A DNA stretch of 64,000 nucleotides from NCBI GenBank assembly GCA_963814875.1, contig CAWFFJ010000034.1, positions 6,804 to 70,803 of the forward strand, given 5' to 3'. Shown here piece by piece: positions 49,230 to 58,393 of this stretch; within the stretch, counting starts at the first letter, position 1, and every line of letters begins with the position of its first letter. The notes under the pieces are model-generated. The model was not told where the DNA came from and ran no database searches. It saw nothing but the letters and a program-made list of their open reading frames with translations. A program made the translations under genes and the position numbers. Source of the DNA: CAVSIS01 sp963814875 (GTDB taxonomy: Bacteria > Acidobacteriota > Thermoanaerobaculia > Thermoanaerobaculales > Sulfomarinibacteraceae).

Positions 49230-50906
49230 CTAGAAGGACACACTCAGCCGCTGTGCCGGCTGGTAGATCGGATCCCCGGTCCCGTTGTCGACCACCGACG
49301 CGTACGCCATCACCTCGCCGTTCGAGCTGGTCACCTTGACTACGGCGAAGCCGTTATCCACCGTTCCGGCGCCCACGAAGTCGAAGATGCGTGTCGCCTG
49401 GACCACCTCGAAGGGACCCAGCGTCTTGGTCCACACCGCGACGTGGCTGCCGGAGCCGCGGTAGAGATCGACCTGCACCTCGACCGTGTCGCCGCTGACG
49501 TTGACCAGGCCGAGGTTCGAGCGGAAGCCCGCGTTCTCCTGGAGCTGGAGCAGAACGCCTTCCTCGCCGGGGGACAGCGCCTCAGCGCGGGTGAGCGCCG
49601 GGATGAACTGACCGTAGGTCCCGTCCCTCCCGGCGGCGTTGTAGGTCCGGCTGGAGATGCGGACGTCTGGGTGCGAGGTCGTCACGCGCAGGGCGCCGTT
49701 GGCCGAGTCAAGGCCGAACACGGAGTTGAGTACGTCCGGGAGCATCATCTGCTGGCCCGGCTGGAGCGAGAACGCGCTGTTGAGCGGGGTTCCGTTGGCC
49801 TGATCCTTGACCAGGTAGGCGAGGTTGAAAGAGGCGACGCGCGGGGTGAGATTGGCGATCGCGAGGTCGGTTACCCAGAACGTGTCCTCGAGACCGGTCG
49901 CTCGCGCGGCCGCACCGATGAACGAGGTCGTGGTCTGGATCGCCTGCGCGGCGCAGTCGGAGAGGTCGACCGTGGAGAAACCGCTGCTGCCGCGGCCGAT
50001 GGAGAGGAAGCTGCCGACCAGGGCGAGACCGCTGGCACCGTCGAGCGGCAGCTCGTCGAGCAGCAGAAGATCGGTACCGAGCGAGGCGTCGGCGAGCATC
50101 AGGCCGGTGCCAGGGGCGACCATGTAGACACGGGAGAGCCAGGCGATGATGCGGGTCGGGGCCTCGGAAACCGCCAGCGACGCGAGCGGTACCACCTGGT
50201 CGCCCTCGATGTGGAGGCTGACGAGGCCGACGCCGACGACGCCGGCGTACAGCATCGTCCCCTCGCGGGTGAGGCTGAGAACGTCGCCGCCGAGGTCGAG
50301 GGCGGTTCCGATCAGGGTTGGGTGCGCGCGGTCCGAGATGTCGATCGTAGCCAGGCCACCGCTGCCGAGTGCGCAGTAGGCCCGCTGGTTGTGCTGCACG
50401 ACCGCGGCGATCGGCGAGCCGAGCTGGATCGAGCCGTCGACGGCCGGATAGCTGTTGGAGCCGAGGGAGATAGTGAACAGCGTCCCCCCCTCGCCTCCGA
50501 CCAGGTAACGGCCCGAGTAGCCAGTCACCGTCGTGGCGTTCTGCCCGAGGTTGAAGCTCCCCTGGTGGACCAGTGTGGCGCTCCCATCGAAGCTGTAGAC
50601 GCTGAAGCCGGCGCTGCCGTCGGCGACGGCGATCAGGCTCGCGAAGTAGTCGAGGGTCACGTCGAACGCTTGGCCCTGGGTCGGTTGGGCGGTGAGGACG
50701 ACCGGTTGGGTCGGGTCGCTGATGTCGATCGGTACGATGCCGCTCGAGCCCGACGCCACGTAGGCGATCGTGCCGCCAATGGCGGGCTGCGACGGCGTCC
50801 CGGGTACCGAGACGGTGGCCAGCTCGGCCAGGTCGCACACCTGCGCTTCGGCCACCGGAACGGCCGCCAGCGTGACAAGGACCAGCATGACGAAGACTTG
50901 GCGCAT
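49230..50906 (-). CDS. Secreted LVIVD-like propeller protein with shared C-terminal module
   Basis: A 558-aa exported protein. The signal peptide (VFVMLVLVTLAAVPVAEA) is followed by repeated short blades such as IAYVASGSSGIVPIDISDP and ALGSGGLATIDISDRAHPT, typical of LVIVD-type beta-propellers. From about residue 350 there is a separate beta-rich module (TDLAIANLTPRVASFNLAYL, AGFRSNLGLVNVSGDTV, VMAYASVVDNGTGDPIYQP). It resembles the tail of the subtilase at 6012-8104. No catalytic residues are evident. ATG 50906 follows GGAGG. It is downstream of the GDSL esterase but separated from it by a strong terminator, so it is likely transcribed on its own. Confidence 0.78.
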   Translation of the reverse strand: MRQVFVMLVLVTLAAVPVAEAQVCDLAELATVSVPGTPSQPAIGGTIAYVASGSSGIVPIDISDPTQPVVLTAQPTQGQAFDVTLDYFASLIAVADGSAGFSVYSFDGSATLVHQGSFNLGQNATTVTGYSGRYLVGGEGGTLFTISLGSNSYPAVDGSIQLGSPIAAVVQHNQRAYCALGSGGLATIDISDRAHPTLIGTALDLGGDVLSLTREGTMLYAGVVGVGLVSLHIEGDQVVPLASLAVSEAPTRIIAWLSRVYMVAPGTGLMLADASLGTDLLLLDELPLDGASGLALVGSFLSIGRGSSGFSTVDLSDCAAQAIQTTTSFIGAAARATGLEDTFWVTDLAIANLTPRVASFNLAYLVKDQANGTPLNSAFSLQPGQQMMLPDVLNSVFGLDSANGALRVTTSHPDVRISSRTYNAAGRDGTYGQFIPALTRAEALSPGEEGVLLQLQENAGFRSNLGLVNVSGDTVEVQVDLYRGSGSHVAVWTKTLGPFEVVQATRIFDFVGAGTVDNGFAVVKVTSSNGEVMAYASVVDNGTGDPIYQPAQRLSVSF

Positions 50907-50984
50907 CACCACCTCCGGATAAGCGATGGTACCACCGCCCCGGGCCCGGGGGGTCGTGGCCCAGGTCACACGCCCGAACAGAAA

Positions 50985-51010
50985 ACGGCCCGGGCGAGGG
51001 CCCGGGCCGT
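50985..51010 (-). terminator. Intrinsic terminator after the GDSL gene
   Basis: An 11-bp GC stem (ACGGCCCGGGC and inverse) with a four-base loop is followed on the minus strand by TTTTCTG, 28 bp after the GDSL stop. Classic Rho-independent form. Confidence 0.88.
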
Positions 51011-51037
51011 GGGTTGGAGTCGACGGAACCAGAACGC

Positions 51038-52487
51038 TCAGTGCGTGCCGGAGTCCCGGAGCTGGGGAGCCATCCGGCCCGACGGCTTGAGCAGGTCGCG
51101 AGGCTGGTCCCCGGAGACGCCGCTGTCGCCGTCGACCGGCTGGAGGCCGCGACGCATGCGGTCGACACGGATCGGGAAGGTCTCCATCAGGCTCTTGACG
51201 GCCGCCGTGGAGAACACCGTGCTTGCAGTAACCAGGCCGCTCGCGGACTCGCCGCCGCAGCCGCCCTGGCCGCACAGGATGTCGCCCATGTTGACCTGAG
51301 GCAGGTTGCCGCCCATCTGGTTGTTGATCAGGTCGATCAGGTTGACCGCGATGAGGGCCTGACCGATGGTCTGCGGGTGGATGCCGTCGTAGGAGAACAG
51401 CCCGCCGATCAGGAAGTCGGCGGAGAGGTCGATGCCGCCGACCACCCACGGGTTGCCGGCCGCGATGTTGCCGAAGATCTGGTTGATGTCGAGGACTTTG
51501 GCGCCGAACGTCGCGGCCTCGTTCTTGATGATCTGATTGAACGCAGCGATGCGGTCGGAGATGACCGCGATCTCCTCGGCGCGCAGGACGACTCCCGGAA
51601 TGACCTCGCCGCCCACGATCTGGAGATCCTCGGGCAGCGGCTGGCCGGTGCCGCCGAGCTCTGCCGGGACTCCGATGCCCTGGGCGAGCAGCGCCGACGC
51701 GTTGAGAGTGACCTTCGCATCCGCCGGGAGTAGGCCGTGGGAGCCAATCAGCGGCACCCGGCCGACGCCCGGAACGTCCAGGTACGGCTCGATGGTGTTC
51801 ACGAACGGGATCGCCGTGACGTCGGGAATCGTCATCACGACGATGTCGGCGCTGGTATTGGTCACGAGCGCGCCGAGCGCGGTGTGATAGAGCTGCTCGA
51901 AGGTCGCCACCGGCGTCATGGTGACGCCCTCGACCGGGGTGCCGGCGAGGGCAGCGCCGAGGATGTCGTTGTTGCCGATCCACATCGTGATGAAGGTCGG
52001 ATTGAGCCCGATCGCCTGCTCGAGGGCGGTGTGCACGCCGTCACGCAGGATGAGGTCGTGCATCACGTTGTCCTGGTGGCCGGCGAGGAGGTTCGTAGAT
52101 GTCGCCGGTGGTGAACAGCATGTCGTAGAGGTCGGCGCCGGGCACAGCGAGATCGTTGTAGGGCCGTTCGAGGTACGGGTTGAGCGGGCCGCCGGGAGCG
52201 CCGGGGATCGGCCGGATGACTGGGCTTGGCGCGATCTGGAGCAGCTCGAGCAGGTTGGGGATGCCGGGCGCGGACACCAGCGGCAGCTCGAAGCTGCCGT
52301 AGACGCCGGCCTGCCTGGCGAGCAGGGCCGGGTAGGCGCGGGTCTGGTAGTACTCGGTAAGGCCGTTCGAGGCGAAGCCTGCGGTCAGGCTGTCACCGAG
52401 AGCGACGTAGCGGCTGAAGTCGACCGCGCCCGCCGGCACGGCTACGAGCAGCGCCGCCAGGCACAGGACGAGAAGACTCTTCTTCAT
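51038..52487 (-). CDS. Secreted SGNH/GDSL esterase or lipase, frameshifted
   Basis: A secreted GDSL-family hydrolase of about 482 aa once one frameshift is corrected. The signal peptide (LLVLCLAALLVAVPAGAVD) begins at ATG 52487, with GGGAGGA upstream. Block I is YVALGDSLTAG (nucleophile Ser33), block III WIGNNDILG, and block V YDGIHPQTIG with the catalytic Asp-His. Near 52095-52101 the frame changes. GDIYE in one frame must join NLLAGHQDNV in the next, consistent with one extra base. It starts 11 bp after fadL, and the pair suggests release of fatty acids by the esterase and uptake by FadL. Confidence 0.85.
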
Positions 52488-52498
52488 GGCTGTCCTCC

Positions 52499-53797
52499 CT
52501 ACCACCTGAGGGTCAGTGACGCGCCAAACAGATTGGCGGTCGTGTCGTAACTTCCCTCGTAGCCATCATACGAGAGCCCCCCGGTCGAGCGGCTGTCGAA
52601 GGTGAGGTGGAGGTAGCCGACGTCGCTCCTCATGTTGCCGTGGATCCAGCTGAAGCCGGCCGAGTAGCCGGTGCGGTCGCCGTCGCCGAGCAGCGGGGAC
52701 ATCGACTGGACGGGCTGCGGGGTCTTGTCGTCGAGATAGCCGGCCTGCAGGGCCCAGCTCGAGTTGACGCGGAACTCTGCGCCGAGACGGAAGGTGTTGG
52801 CGTCCTGGTAGTTCTCGACCACCGAGGTGCTGAGGGCCGGGTAGTCGATGAAGTCGATCGGCAGCTCCTGGAACGACGACCAGCCCATCTCGGAGTACTG
52901 GGCCGAGAAGGTCCACTGCTCGCCCGTCCAGGCCAGGCCCAACGCCCAGTAGTCCGGAAAGCTGATCTTCGACTTCATCTTGGCGTTCTCGTCGAAGGGG
53001 ATCTGCGAGGCCAGCAGCGCGTCGAAGTCGGCATAGCCCGTGGCGTACTGCGTGAACGAGCCGTAGCCTCCGAGGTCCATGTCGATCTGCGACCGGTAGA
53101 GCGCGCCGACCGAGAAGCCGTAGGGCAGCTTCGCGAGCAGACCCGCATGCCAGCCCCAGGCGGTGTTGCCGACGCCGTCGGTGAACAGGTGCGCGTTGCC
53201 GACATCGGCGACCTGCTGGGTGTAGGGGTTGACGAAGCCGATGGTCCGGCTGAGGTCGATCTGGCCGATCGCATAGTCGACGCCGAAGCCGAAGGCGACG
53301 TTGTCGCTCAGCTTGACCGACAGGTTCGGGCTCAGGTCGTACATCTTGAGGTCGACGCGCTTGGAGATGAAGCGGCCGGCGAAGCCCTCGTCCCACCAGG
53401 TGCCGAGGCCGAACGGCGTATTCATCGAGAAGCCGAAGCTGAGCCGGTCATTGATCGGGTACACCAGGTACAGATGCGGGGGGTAGAACCACTGGCTCTC
53501 CTGCGAGGCCTTGTACCCGTCCCCAGGATAGGGCGAGTCTCCGTAGAAGTCCTGGCTCGCGGTGATGAGCGTTATGCCGGTCATCACCTGGACGCCCTTG
53601 TCCTGCTGGAAGGCCAAGCCCGCCGGGTTCCAGAACAGGGCGGACGGATCGTCCGCTACGGCGGTAAAGGCGCCGCCCATCGCCATCGCGCGGTTGCCGT
53701 GCTCGAAGAGCGCAAACCCCGCCCCCCACCCAAGAGAGGGGAGCAGTAGGAGCGCGACCGCCGCAGTCAACACCTGCCGACGATTCAAGGCTGCCAC
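52499..53797 (-). CDS. Outer-membrane long-chain fatty acid transporter (OmpP1/FadL family)
   Basis: A 432-aa outer-membrane beta-barrel of the FadL/TodX family for uptake of hydrophobic compounds. Landmarks are a signal peptide, the hatch-region FALFEHGNRAMAMGGAFTAV with DDPSALFWNPAGLAF, and the barrel strands ending in a C-terminal aromatic (LFGASLTLRW). The start is GTG 53797, chosen for AGGAGG about seven bases upstream. An ATG two bases away is out of frame. It is followed closely by the GDSL esterase gene, forming an apparent lipid-degradation and uptake operon. Confidence 0.87.
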   Translation of the reverse strand: MAALNRRQVLTAAVALLLLPSLGWGAGFALFEHGNRAMAMGGAFTAVADDPSALFWNPAGLAFQQDKGVQVMTGITLITASQDFYGDSPYPGDGYKASQESQWFYPPHLYLVYPINDRLSFGFSMNTPFGLGTWWDEGFAGRFISKRVDLKMYDLSPNLSVKLSDNVAFGFGVDYAIGQIDLSRTIGFVNPYTQQVADVGNAHLFTDGVGNTAWGWHAGLLAKLPYGFSVGALYRSQIDMDLGGYGSFTQYATGYADFDALLASQIPFDENAKMKSKISFPDYWALGLAWTGEQWTFSAQYSEMGWSSFQELPIDFIDYPALSTSVVENYQDANTFRLGAEFRVNSSWALQAGYLDDKTPQPVQSMSPLLGDGDRTGYSAGFSWIHGNMRSDVGYLHLTFDSRSTGGLSYDGYEGSYDTTANLFGASLTLRW

Positions 53798-53992
53798 ATC
53801 GAACCTCCTTCCGATCCGTATCTCTGATCGCCACCAACCATGCTATGCGCGGACCCCGGGCGCGTCAATAGAATCGCAGCGGCAGCGGGGTGGTTTCTCA
53901 TTTTGGATCGACTGCTCTGAAGGGTAGACTGTCGCGATGCCGTGTCGCCGGATTTCCGTGATTTCAGCCGCTCCCGACGCCTGGGGCGACCC

Positions 53993-55181
53993 GTGAGACT
54001 CGAGCTCGAGCTCGCCCTGCACTTTGTCCGGCGACGCGCCGGGCTGCTCCGCGGCACGGCCCTCGCCGCGTTCGTCGGTGTCGCGCTGGCGACCGCGGCG
54101 CTCGTCATCACCCTCGCGCTGATGGCCGGGTACCGGCAGGCGATCGCCGTTCCCCTCGAGCGCGGCGGGGCGCACCTGGTCGCCTTTGCCGGGCCGGCCG
54201 CTGACCCTTGCCGAGGGGCGCCGGCGCGCGGCGGCAGCCGCCACCGTCCGTGGAGTGCGCGAGGCCGGGCCGGTGACCTACCTGGCCGCCCTCGCCATGG
54301 ACCCGAACGACCCTGCCCATCCCCTTCCGGTCACTCTCAAGGCGGTCGATCACCCTCCCGCCTTCTGCGGTGGCGGCAGGTGGTCGGGCGGCGCCGGGCT
54401 GCCGGTTTTCGCAGGGGACCGGCTGGCGAAATCGCTCGGGGTCGCGTCCGGGGACAGCTTGACGTTGCGCCTGCCGCCCGAGGCCGGATCGTGGCTGCTG
54501 CCGAGCGTCCGCGTCGAGCTCGCCGGGACCTTTCACCTGGGCTTCGCCGAGTTCGACGACAACTGGCTCGTCGGCCCGCTCGAGCCGCTGCTCGCCCGCC
54601 TTCCCGGCACCGGGGTGACGGCGGTCGAGGTCCGACTGGATGATCCGCTGGCGGTCGGCGCGATCCGTCCCGCGGTCGAAGCCGCGCTGCCGGACATGGT
54701 CGTGACCGACTGGCGGGAGATGAACCGGGCGCTGTTCGCAGCGCTGCGCTGGCAGACGCTGTCGCTGTTCCTGGTCCTGACCCTGGTGGTGGCGGTGGCC
54801 TCGTTCCAGGTCAGCTCGGCCATGGTCGTGCTGGCAATCTCCAAGCGGCGCGCTACCGGGACACTCCAGGCCATTGGCATGACGCCGACCCGGGTCCGGC
54901 GGGTGCTGCTGCTCGCAGGGTCGCTGCTCGGCGGTGCCGGCGTGGCCGCGGGGCTCGGGTTCGGGGTCGCGGTGAGCGCGGTGATGACCCGGTGGCGCCT
55001 GCTCCGATTCCCAGTCGATCTCGCCCGCGTGTACATGGTCGACCACATCCCATTCGTGGTTCTGCCCGTCCACGTGCTGGCAGTGGCGGCGACGGCAGCA
55101 GGGCTCGTGCTGCTGGCCTCGGCGTGGCCGGCGTGGCGCGCCTCCCGCCTCGACCCGGTGCGCGCGCTAAAGGCATCCTGA
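53993..55181 (+). CDS. LolC/E-like ABC transporter permease (FtsX fold), frameshifted
   Basis: An inner-membrane permease of the FtsX/MacB superfamily, LolC/E-like (lipoprotein release), about 396 aa after repair. From GTG 53993 the N-terminal helix (RGTALAAFVGVALATAALVI) is followed by the start of the periplasmic domain. At about 54190-54196 the frame breaks, and one extra base separates HLVAFAG from RPLTLAEG. Three C-terminal helices follow (LFLVLTLVVAVASFQV, VLLLAGSLLGGAGVAAGLGF, VLAVAATAAGLVLLASAWPA) with the family signature WPAWRASRLDPVRALK. No cognate LolD-type ATPase is adjacent. M23 peptidase and bactofilin genes lie downstream. Confidence 0.8.
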
Positions 55182-55249
55182 CGGCGCCCGTGACCCGGGT
55201 CACCGGTCCCGAAATGGACCGTTATCGCGTGGTAAAGTGACCTGTCGCG

Positions 55250-56269
55250 ATGTATGAGATCCAGCTTCATCCGGCCAACATCAAGCAGAGCGTGCGGTAC
55301 TACTTCCTGTCCCGCCGCGCCATGCGTTGGATGGTCGCTGCGGGCGTCTGCCTCGGTCTCGTGGTCGTGGTCGGGCTCGTTCTGTCGCCGCTCGGTCTGC
55401 GGTCGCTGATGGTCAGCTCGCAGCTCCACTCGCTCGAGCATCTCAATCTGCTGCAGCGCGACGTGCTGAACGCGCGCGAGCACGCCCTCGAGGGGCTCCA
55501 GCAACGTCTCGATGCCGCCCGGCTGCGGCAGCGCCAGATGGCGCTGGTTCTCGGCGCCACTCAGGAGGACCAGGGCCTGGGCGGGTTCCCCGACCCGCCC
55601 GACGGCCGCCTGACGTTTCCGCAGGCGGTCATCGCGTCGCGACGCGCCGCCCGCGCGACGACCGAGTCGAAGGCCCTGCTCGCGCTCGCCGACGAGCTCG
55701 AGCGATTCGCTCGCGCCAACCAGGAGTTGACCAGAGCGGTGCCCTCGATCTGTCCGATTCCAGTGGGCAGCTTCGTGCTCACCTCACCGTTCGGCGAGCG
55801 GATCTCACCGTTCACCAACGCCCGTGACTTCCACTCCGGGATCGACCTCGCGGCCCGCGAGGGCATTCCCGTGATGGCCACCGGTGACGGCCGCGTGGTC
55901 TTCGCGGGACGCTTCCCGCTCGGACGCAACGTGCGCTGGTGGCGGTACGGGAACGTCGTCGTCGTGTCCCACCACGATGGGCGGTACTTCACGATCTACG
56001 CCCACCTCCAGGAGATCTCCGTACGTCGCGGTGCCCGGGTTCAGCGTGGGGAGACCGTCGGAACCGTGGGCAACACGGGCTGGAGTACCTCGTCCCATCT
56101 TCACTACGAGGTCCGGGTTCGCGAGGGCGAAGCGCCCGAACCGGTCCCGGTGGATCCACGGATTTACATCCTCAACTATCAGTGGACCGGGCAGGAGCGG
56201 GTGCTCGCGGCGAGCCGCGCTGCACCGCCGCCCTCCTTCGACCCGCTTCCCTTGCGGGTGACGCGGTAG
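55250..56269 (+). CDS. M23 family metallopeptidase, membrane-anchored
   Basis: A 339-aa zinc endopeptidase (LytM/lysostaphin fold) that cleaves or organises peptidoglycan cross-links. It has a transmembrane helix at about 26-48, a coiled coil at about 60-105, and an M23 domain at about 175-290 with HSGIDLAA (HxxxD) and SSHLHYEV (HxH). All zinc ligands are present. A bactofilin gene starts ten bases downstream. This M23-bactofilin pair is a recurrent arrangement in bacteria with bactofilin-guided cell shape. ATG 55250 is used. Confidence 0.87.
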   Translation: MYEIQLHPANIKQSVRYYFLSRRAMRWMVAAGVCLGLVVVVGLVLSPLGLRSLMVSSQLHSLEHLNLLQRDVLNAREHALEGLQQRLDAARLRQRQMALVLGATQEDQGLGGFPDPPDGRLTFPQAVIASRRAARATTESKALLALADELERFARANQELTRAVPSICPIPVGSFVLTSPFGERISPFTNARDFHSGIDLAAREGIPVMATGDGRVVFAGRFPLGRNVRWWRYGNVVVVSHHDGRYFTIYAHLQEISVRRGARVQRGETVGTVGNTGWSTSSHLHYEVRVREGEAPEPVPVDPRIYILNYQWTGQERVLAASRAAPPPSFDPLPLRVTR

Positions 56270-56279
56270 GGACGACCTC

Positions 56280-57068
56280 ATGGACGACGAACGCAACCAC
56301 CCGACCATGATTATCCCGTCCGGGGCCGAGATCTCGGTCAATGAGCACGGTCAGCTCTCGATCCGTACGCCCGGGAACCTGGTGATCCAGAACTCGGGCG
56401 TCTACTCGGTCATCGAGTCCGCCGCCGGCTCAGTTCGGATCGACCCGGAGGTCAAGGTCGAGGCGGTGTCGGTCCAGGCCGCCGACTCGTGCTTCATCGC
56501 CGGCGAGCTCACGGCGTGGCGCGTCAAGGCGCGCAAGATCACCCTCGAGAAGGGCGCCCAGGCGAACATCATGCTGCAGGAGTCGGAGACCATCGAGCTC
56601 GATCGCAACGCCCGGTTGGTCGGCAACTTCGCTTCCGAGAAGGAGCTCTACCTGATGCTCGGCCGGTTCAGCCGCCAGCTGCGGCGCCTGCCCCAGGGGC
56701 TGACCCTCGGCGGTGTGCACGGCGACGAGCCACCGCGCTTGGCGAGGACGGCGCCGCCGCCGCTGTCCCAGGGGGAGGACGAGCCGTTCGTCGCCCCGGA
56801 CGGGGAGGACGAGCCGACGACCTCCGTGCGCGCCGAGCGGGACGAGGTCCTCACCCTTGTCCGCGTAGTCGTCGAGCGCGAGCTTGGACGGCCGTCGCTG
56901 AGTGAGCCGGGGCGGCGCGCGCTCGCCCGGTTGATCGAGCTGATCCGGGGCGGAGATCTCGAGGGCCTCAAAGGGACCAGTCGTTTCCTGCTCTCCCAGG
57001 TGGGCGAGCCTTCGGATGATCTCGAGCGTGCCGCGCAGTTGCTCGCCCGCGCGCTCCCGGAGCCCTGA
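56280..57068 (+). CDS. Bactofilin-like polymer-forming protein
   Basis: A 262-aa protein. Residues about 40-130 have the regular short-strand pattern of a bactofilin beta-helix (GSVRIDPEVKVEAVSVQAAD, CFIAGELTAWRVKARKITLE, IMLQESETIELDRNARLVGN). It is preceded by a short disordered head (MDDERNHPTMIIPSG) and followed by a Pro/Glu-rich linker and a helical C-terminal domain (about 185-260) not usual in bactofilins. It is probably a cytoplasmic scaffold positioning the adjacent M23 peptidase. Ten base pairs separate the two genes. The family call is from pattern, not a strong signature. Confidence 0.7.
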   Translation: MDDERNHPTMIIPSGAEISVNEHGQLSIRTPGNLVIQNSGVYSVIESAAGSVRIDPEVKVEAVSVQAADSCFIAGELTAWRVKARKITLEKGAQANIMLQESETIELDRNARLVGNFASEKELYLMLGRFSRQLRRLPQGLTLGGVHGDEPPRLARTAPPPLSQGEDEPFVAPDGEDEPTTSVRAERDEVLTLVRVVVERELGRPSLSEPGRRALARLIELIRGGDLEGLKGTSRFLLSQVGEPSDDLERAAQLLARALPEP

Positions 57069-57121
57069 GACTTTCCCGTGGGGCGGGTCGGTGCTACCCT
57101 TCGCCCGCGGAGGAGGATGGC

Positions 57122-58243
57122 ATGGCTGAAACCGTAGTTCTCAAAAAGACGCCCCTCTACGAAGATCATGTCGCAGGAGGTGGTCGAATCGTGCCGTTCG
57201 CGGGGTTCGAGCTGCCGGTCCAGTACACCTCCGTGGTTGCCGAGCACATTGCGGTGCGAACCGCCGCCGGGCTGTTCGACGTGTCGCACATGGGGGAGAT
57301 CTTCGTCCGCGGTCCGCGCGCGCTCGACTTCGTCCAGCGCATCTCGTGCAACGACCACGGCAAGATGGCGGTCGGCCGTGCGCAGTACACCGGTCTCATG
57401 TACCCCGAGGGGACCTTTGTCGACGACATGCTGGTGCACAAGCTCGCCGACCAGGAGTACCTGCTGGTGGTCAACGCGGCGAACTGTGCCAAAGACGCCG
57501 CCTACCTGCTCGACCTGGCGGCATGCGAGGAAGGCGTCGAGGTCGTGGACCGCTCGGCGGAGTTCGCTCAGCTCGCCCTTCAGGGGCCTCGGGCGCAGGA
57601 GATCCTGCAGCCCCTGGCCTCGGTCGAGCTGGCCGCGATTCGTTACTACAGATTCACGTGGGGCGAGGTGCTGGGTCGCCGGGCTCTGGTCGCGCGGACC
57701 GGCTACACCGGCGAGGACGGCTTCGAGCTCTACCTTGCGCCGGACGACGCTTCCCCGGTGTGGCGCGCCCTGCTCGAGGCGGGGCGGCCGGTCGGTCTGG
57801 TGCCGGCCGGGCTCGGGGCTCGGGACACGCTCCGGCTCGAAGCGGGGATGCCGCTGTACGGCAACGACATCGATCAGACCACGACGCCGCTCGAGGCGGG
57901 GTTGGGCTGGATCGTCAAGCCCGAGAAGGGCGACTTCATCGGTCGCGACGTGCTCGAGCGCCAGCTTGCTGAGGGGGTCGAACGGCGCCTGGTCGGGTTC
58001 GAGATGGTAGACCGTGGAATTGCGCGTCACGGCTACCCGGTTGCGCTCGGCGATGGCGCGGAGCCGGTCGGGGTGGTGACCTCCGGGACCCACTCGCCGA
58101 CCCTCAAACGCGCGGTCGGCATGACCTATCTCCCGGTCGAGGCCGCGGAGCCGGGGCGAGAGTTTTGGGTGGAGATTCGCGGCCGGACGGCCCGGGCACG
58201 CGTCGTACCGTTACCGTTCTACTCACGCAAGAAGTCGACGTAG
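57122..58243 (+). CDS. gcvT: Glycine cleavage system T protein (aminomethyltransferase)
   Basis: A 373-aa THF-dependent aminomethyltransferase that moves the methylene group from lipoyl-bound aminomethyl to THF. Family-typical segments are FDVSHMGEIFVRGPRALDF, YTGLMYPEGTFVDDMLVH, TGYTGEDGFELYL and GLGARDTLRLEAGMPLYGND, which carries the catalytic Asp region. Its length is normal. ATG 57122 has GGAGGAGG upstream. It opens the operon gcvT-gcvH-gcvPA-gcvPB, but a 150-bp structured gap separates it from gcvH. Confidence 0.94.
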   Translation: MAETVVLKKTPLYEDHVAGGGRIVPFAGFELPVQYTSVVAEHIAVRTAAGLFDVSHMGEIFVRGPRALDFVQRISCNDHGKMAVGRAQYTGLMYPEGTFVDDMLVHKLADQEYLLVVNAANCAKDAAYLLDLAACEEGVEVVDRSAEFAQLALQGPRAQEILQPLASVELAAIRYYRFTWGEVLGRRALVARTGYTGEDGFELYLAPDDASPVWRALLEAGRPVGLVPAGLGARDTLRLEAGMPLYGNDIDQTTTPLEAGLGWIVKPEKGDFIGRDVLERQLAEGVERRLVGFEMVDRGIARHGYPVALGDGAEPVGVVTSGTHSPTLKRAVGMTYLPVEAAEPGREFWVEIRGRTARARVVPLPFYSRKKST

Positions 58244-58254
58244 GCCGAGTCGGA

Positions 58255-58360
58255 CCGCCCTCGAGGGCGGCACGTGATGGTGGCCGTCCCAGGCGGCCGG
58301 AAACGGGCCTTCGGGCCCCTCAGGATCCAGCCCGCGGATCCCGAAGCAACGCTTCAGGGC
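58255..58360 (+). ncRNA. Candidate structured RNA leader of gcvH
   Basis: Five consecutive stem-loops lie in the gcvT-gcvH gap. They are CCGCCC/GGGCGG (58255-58270), GGCCG/CGGCC (58282-58298), GGGCC-TTCG-GGCCC (58305-58318), GGATCC/GGATCC (58323-58341) and GAAGC/GCTTC (58343-58355). CCCT/AGGG (58317-58320, 58356-58359) can enclose the last two. It does not match the glycine riboswitch consensus that I know. It ends 33 bp before the gcvH start. Confidence 0.4.
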
Positions 58361-58393
58361 TCTGCGGTGGGCAGGCGAGCGAAGGAGGTTGTC

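Noticed and set aside
58255..58360. Glycine riboswitch before gcvH
   Set aside because: The conserved glycine aptamer core sequences I know are not recognisable, so I call it only a structured leader.
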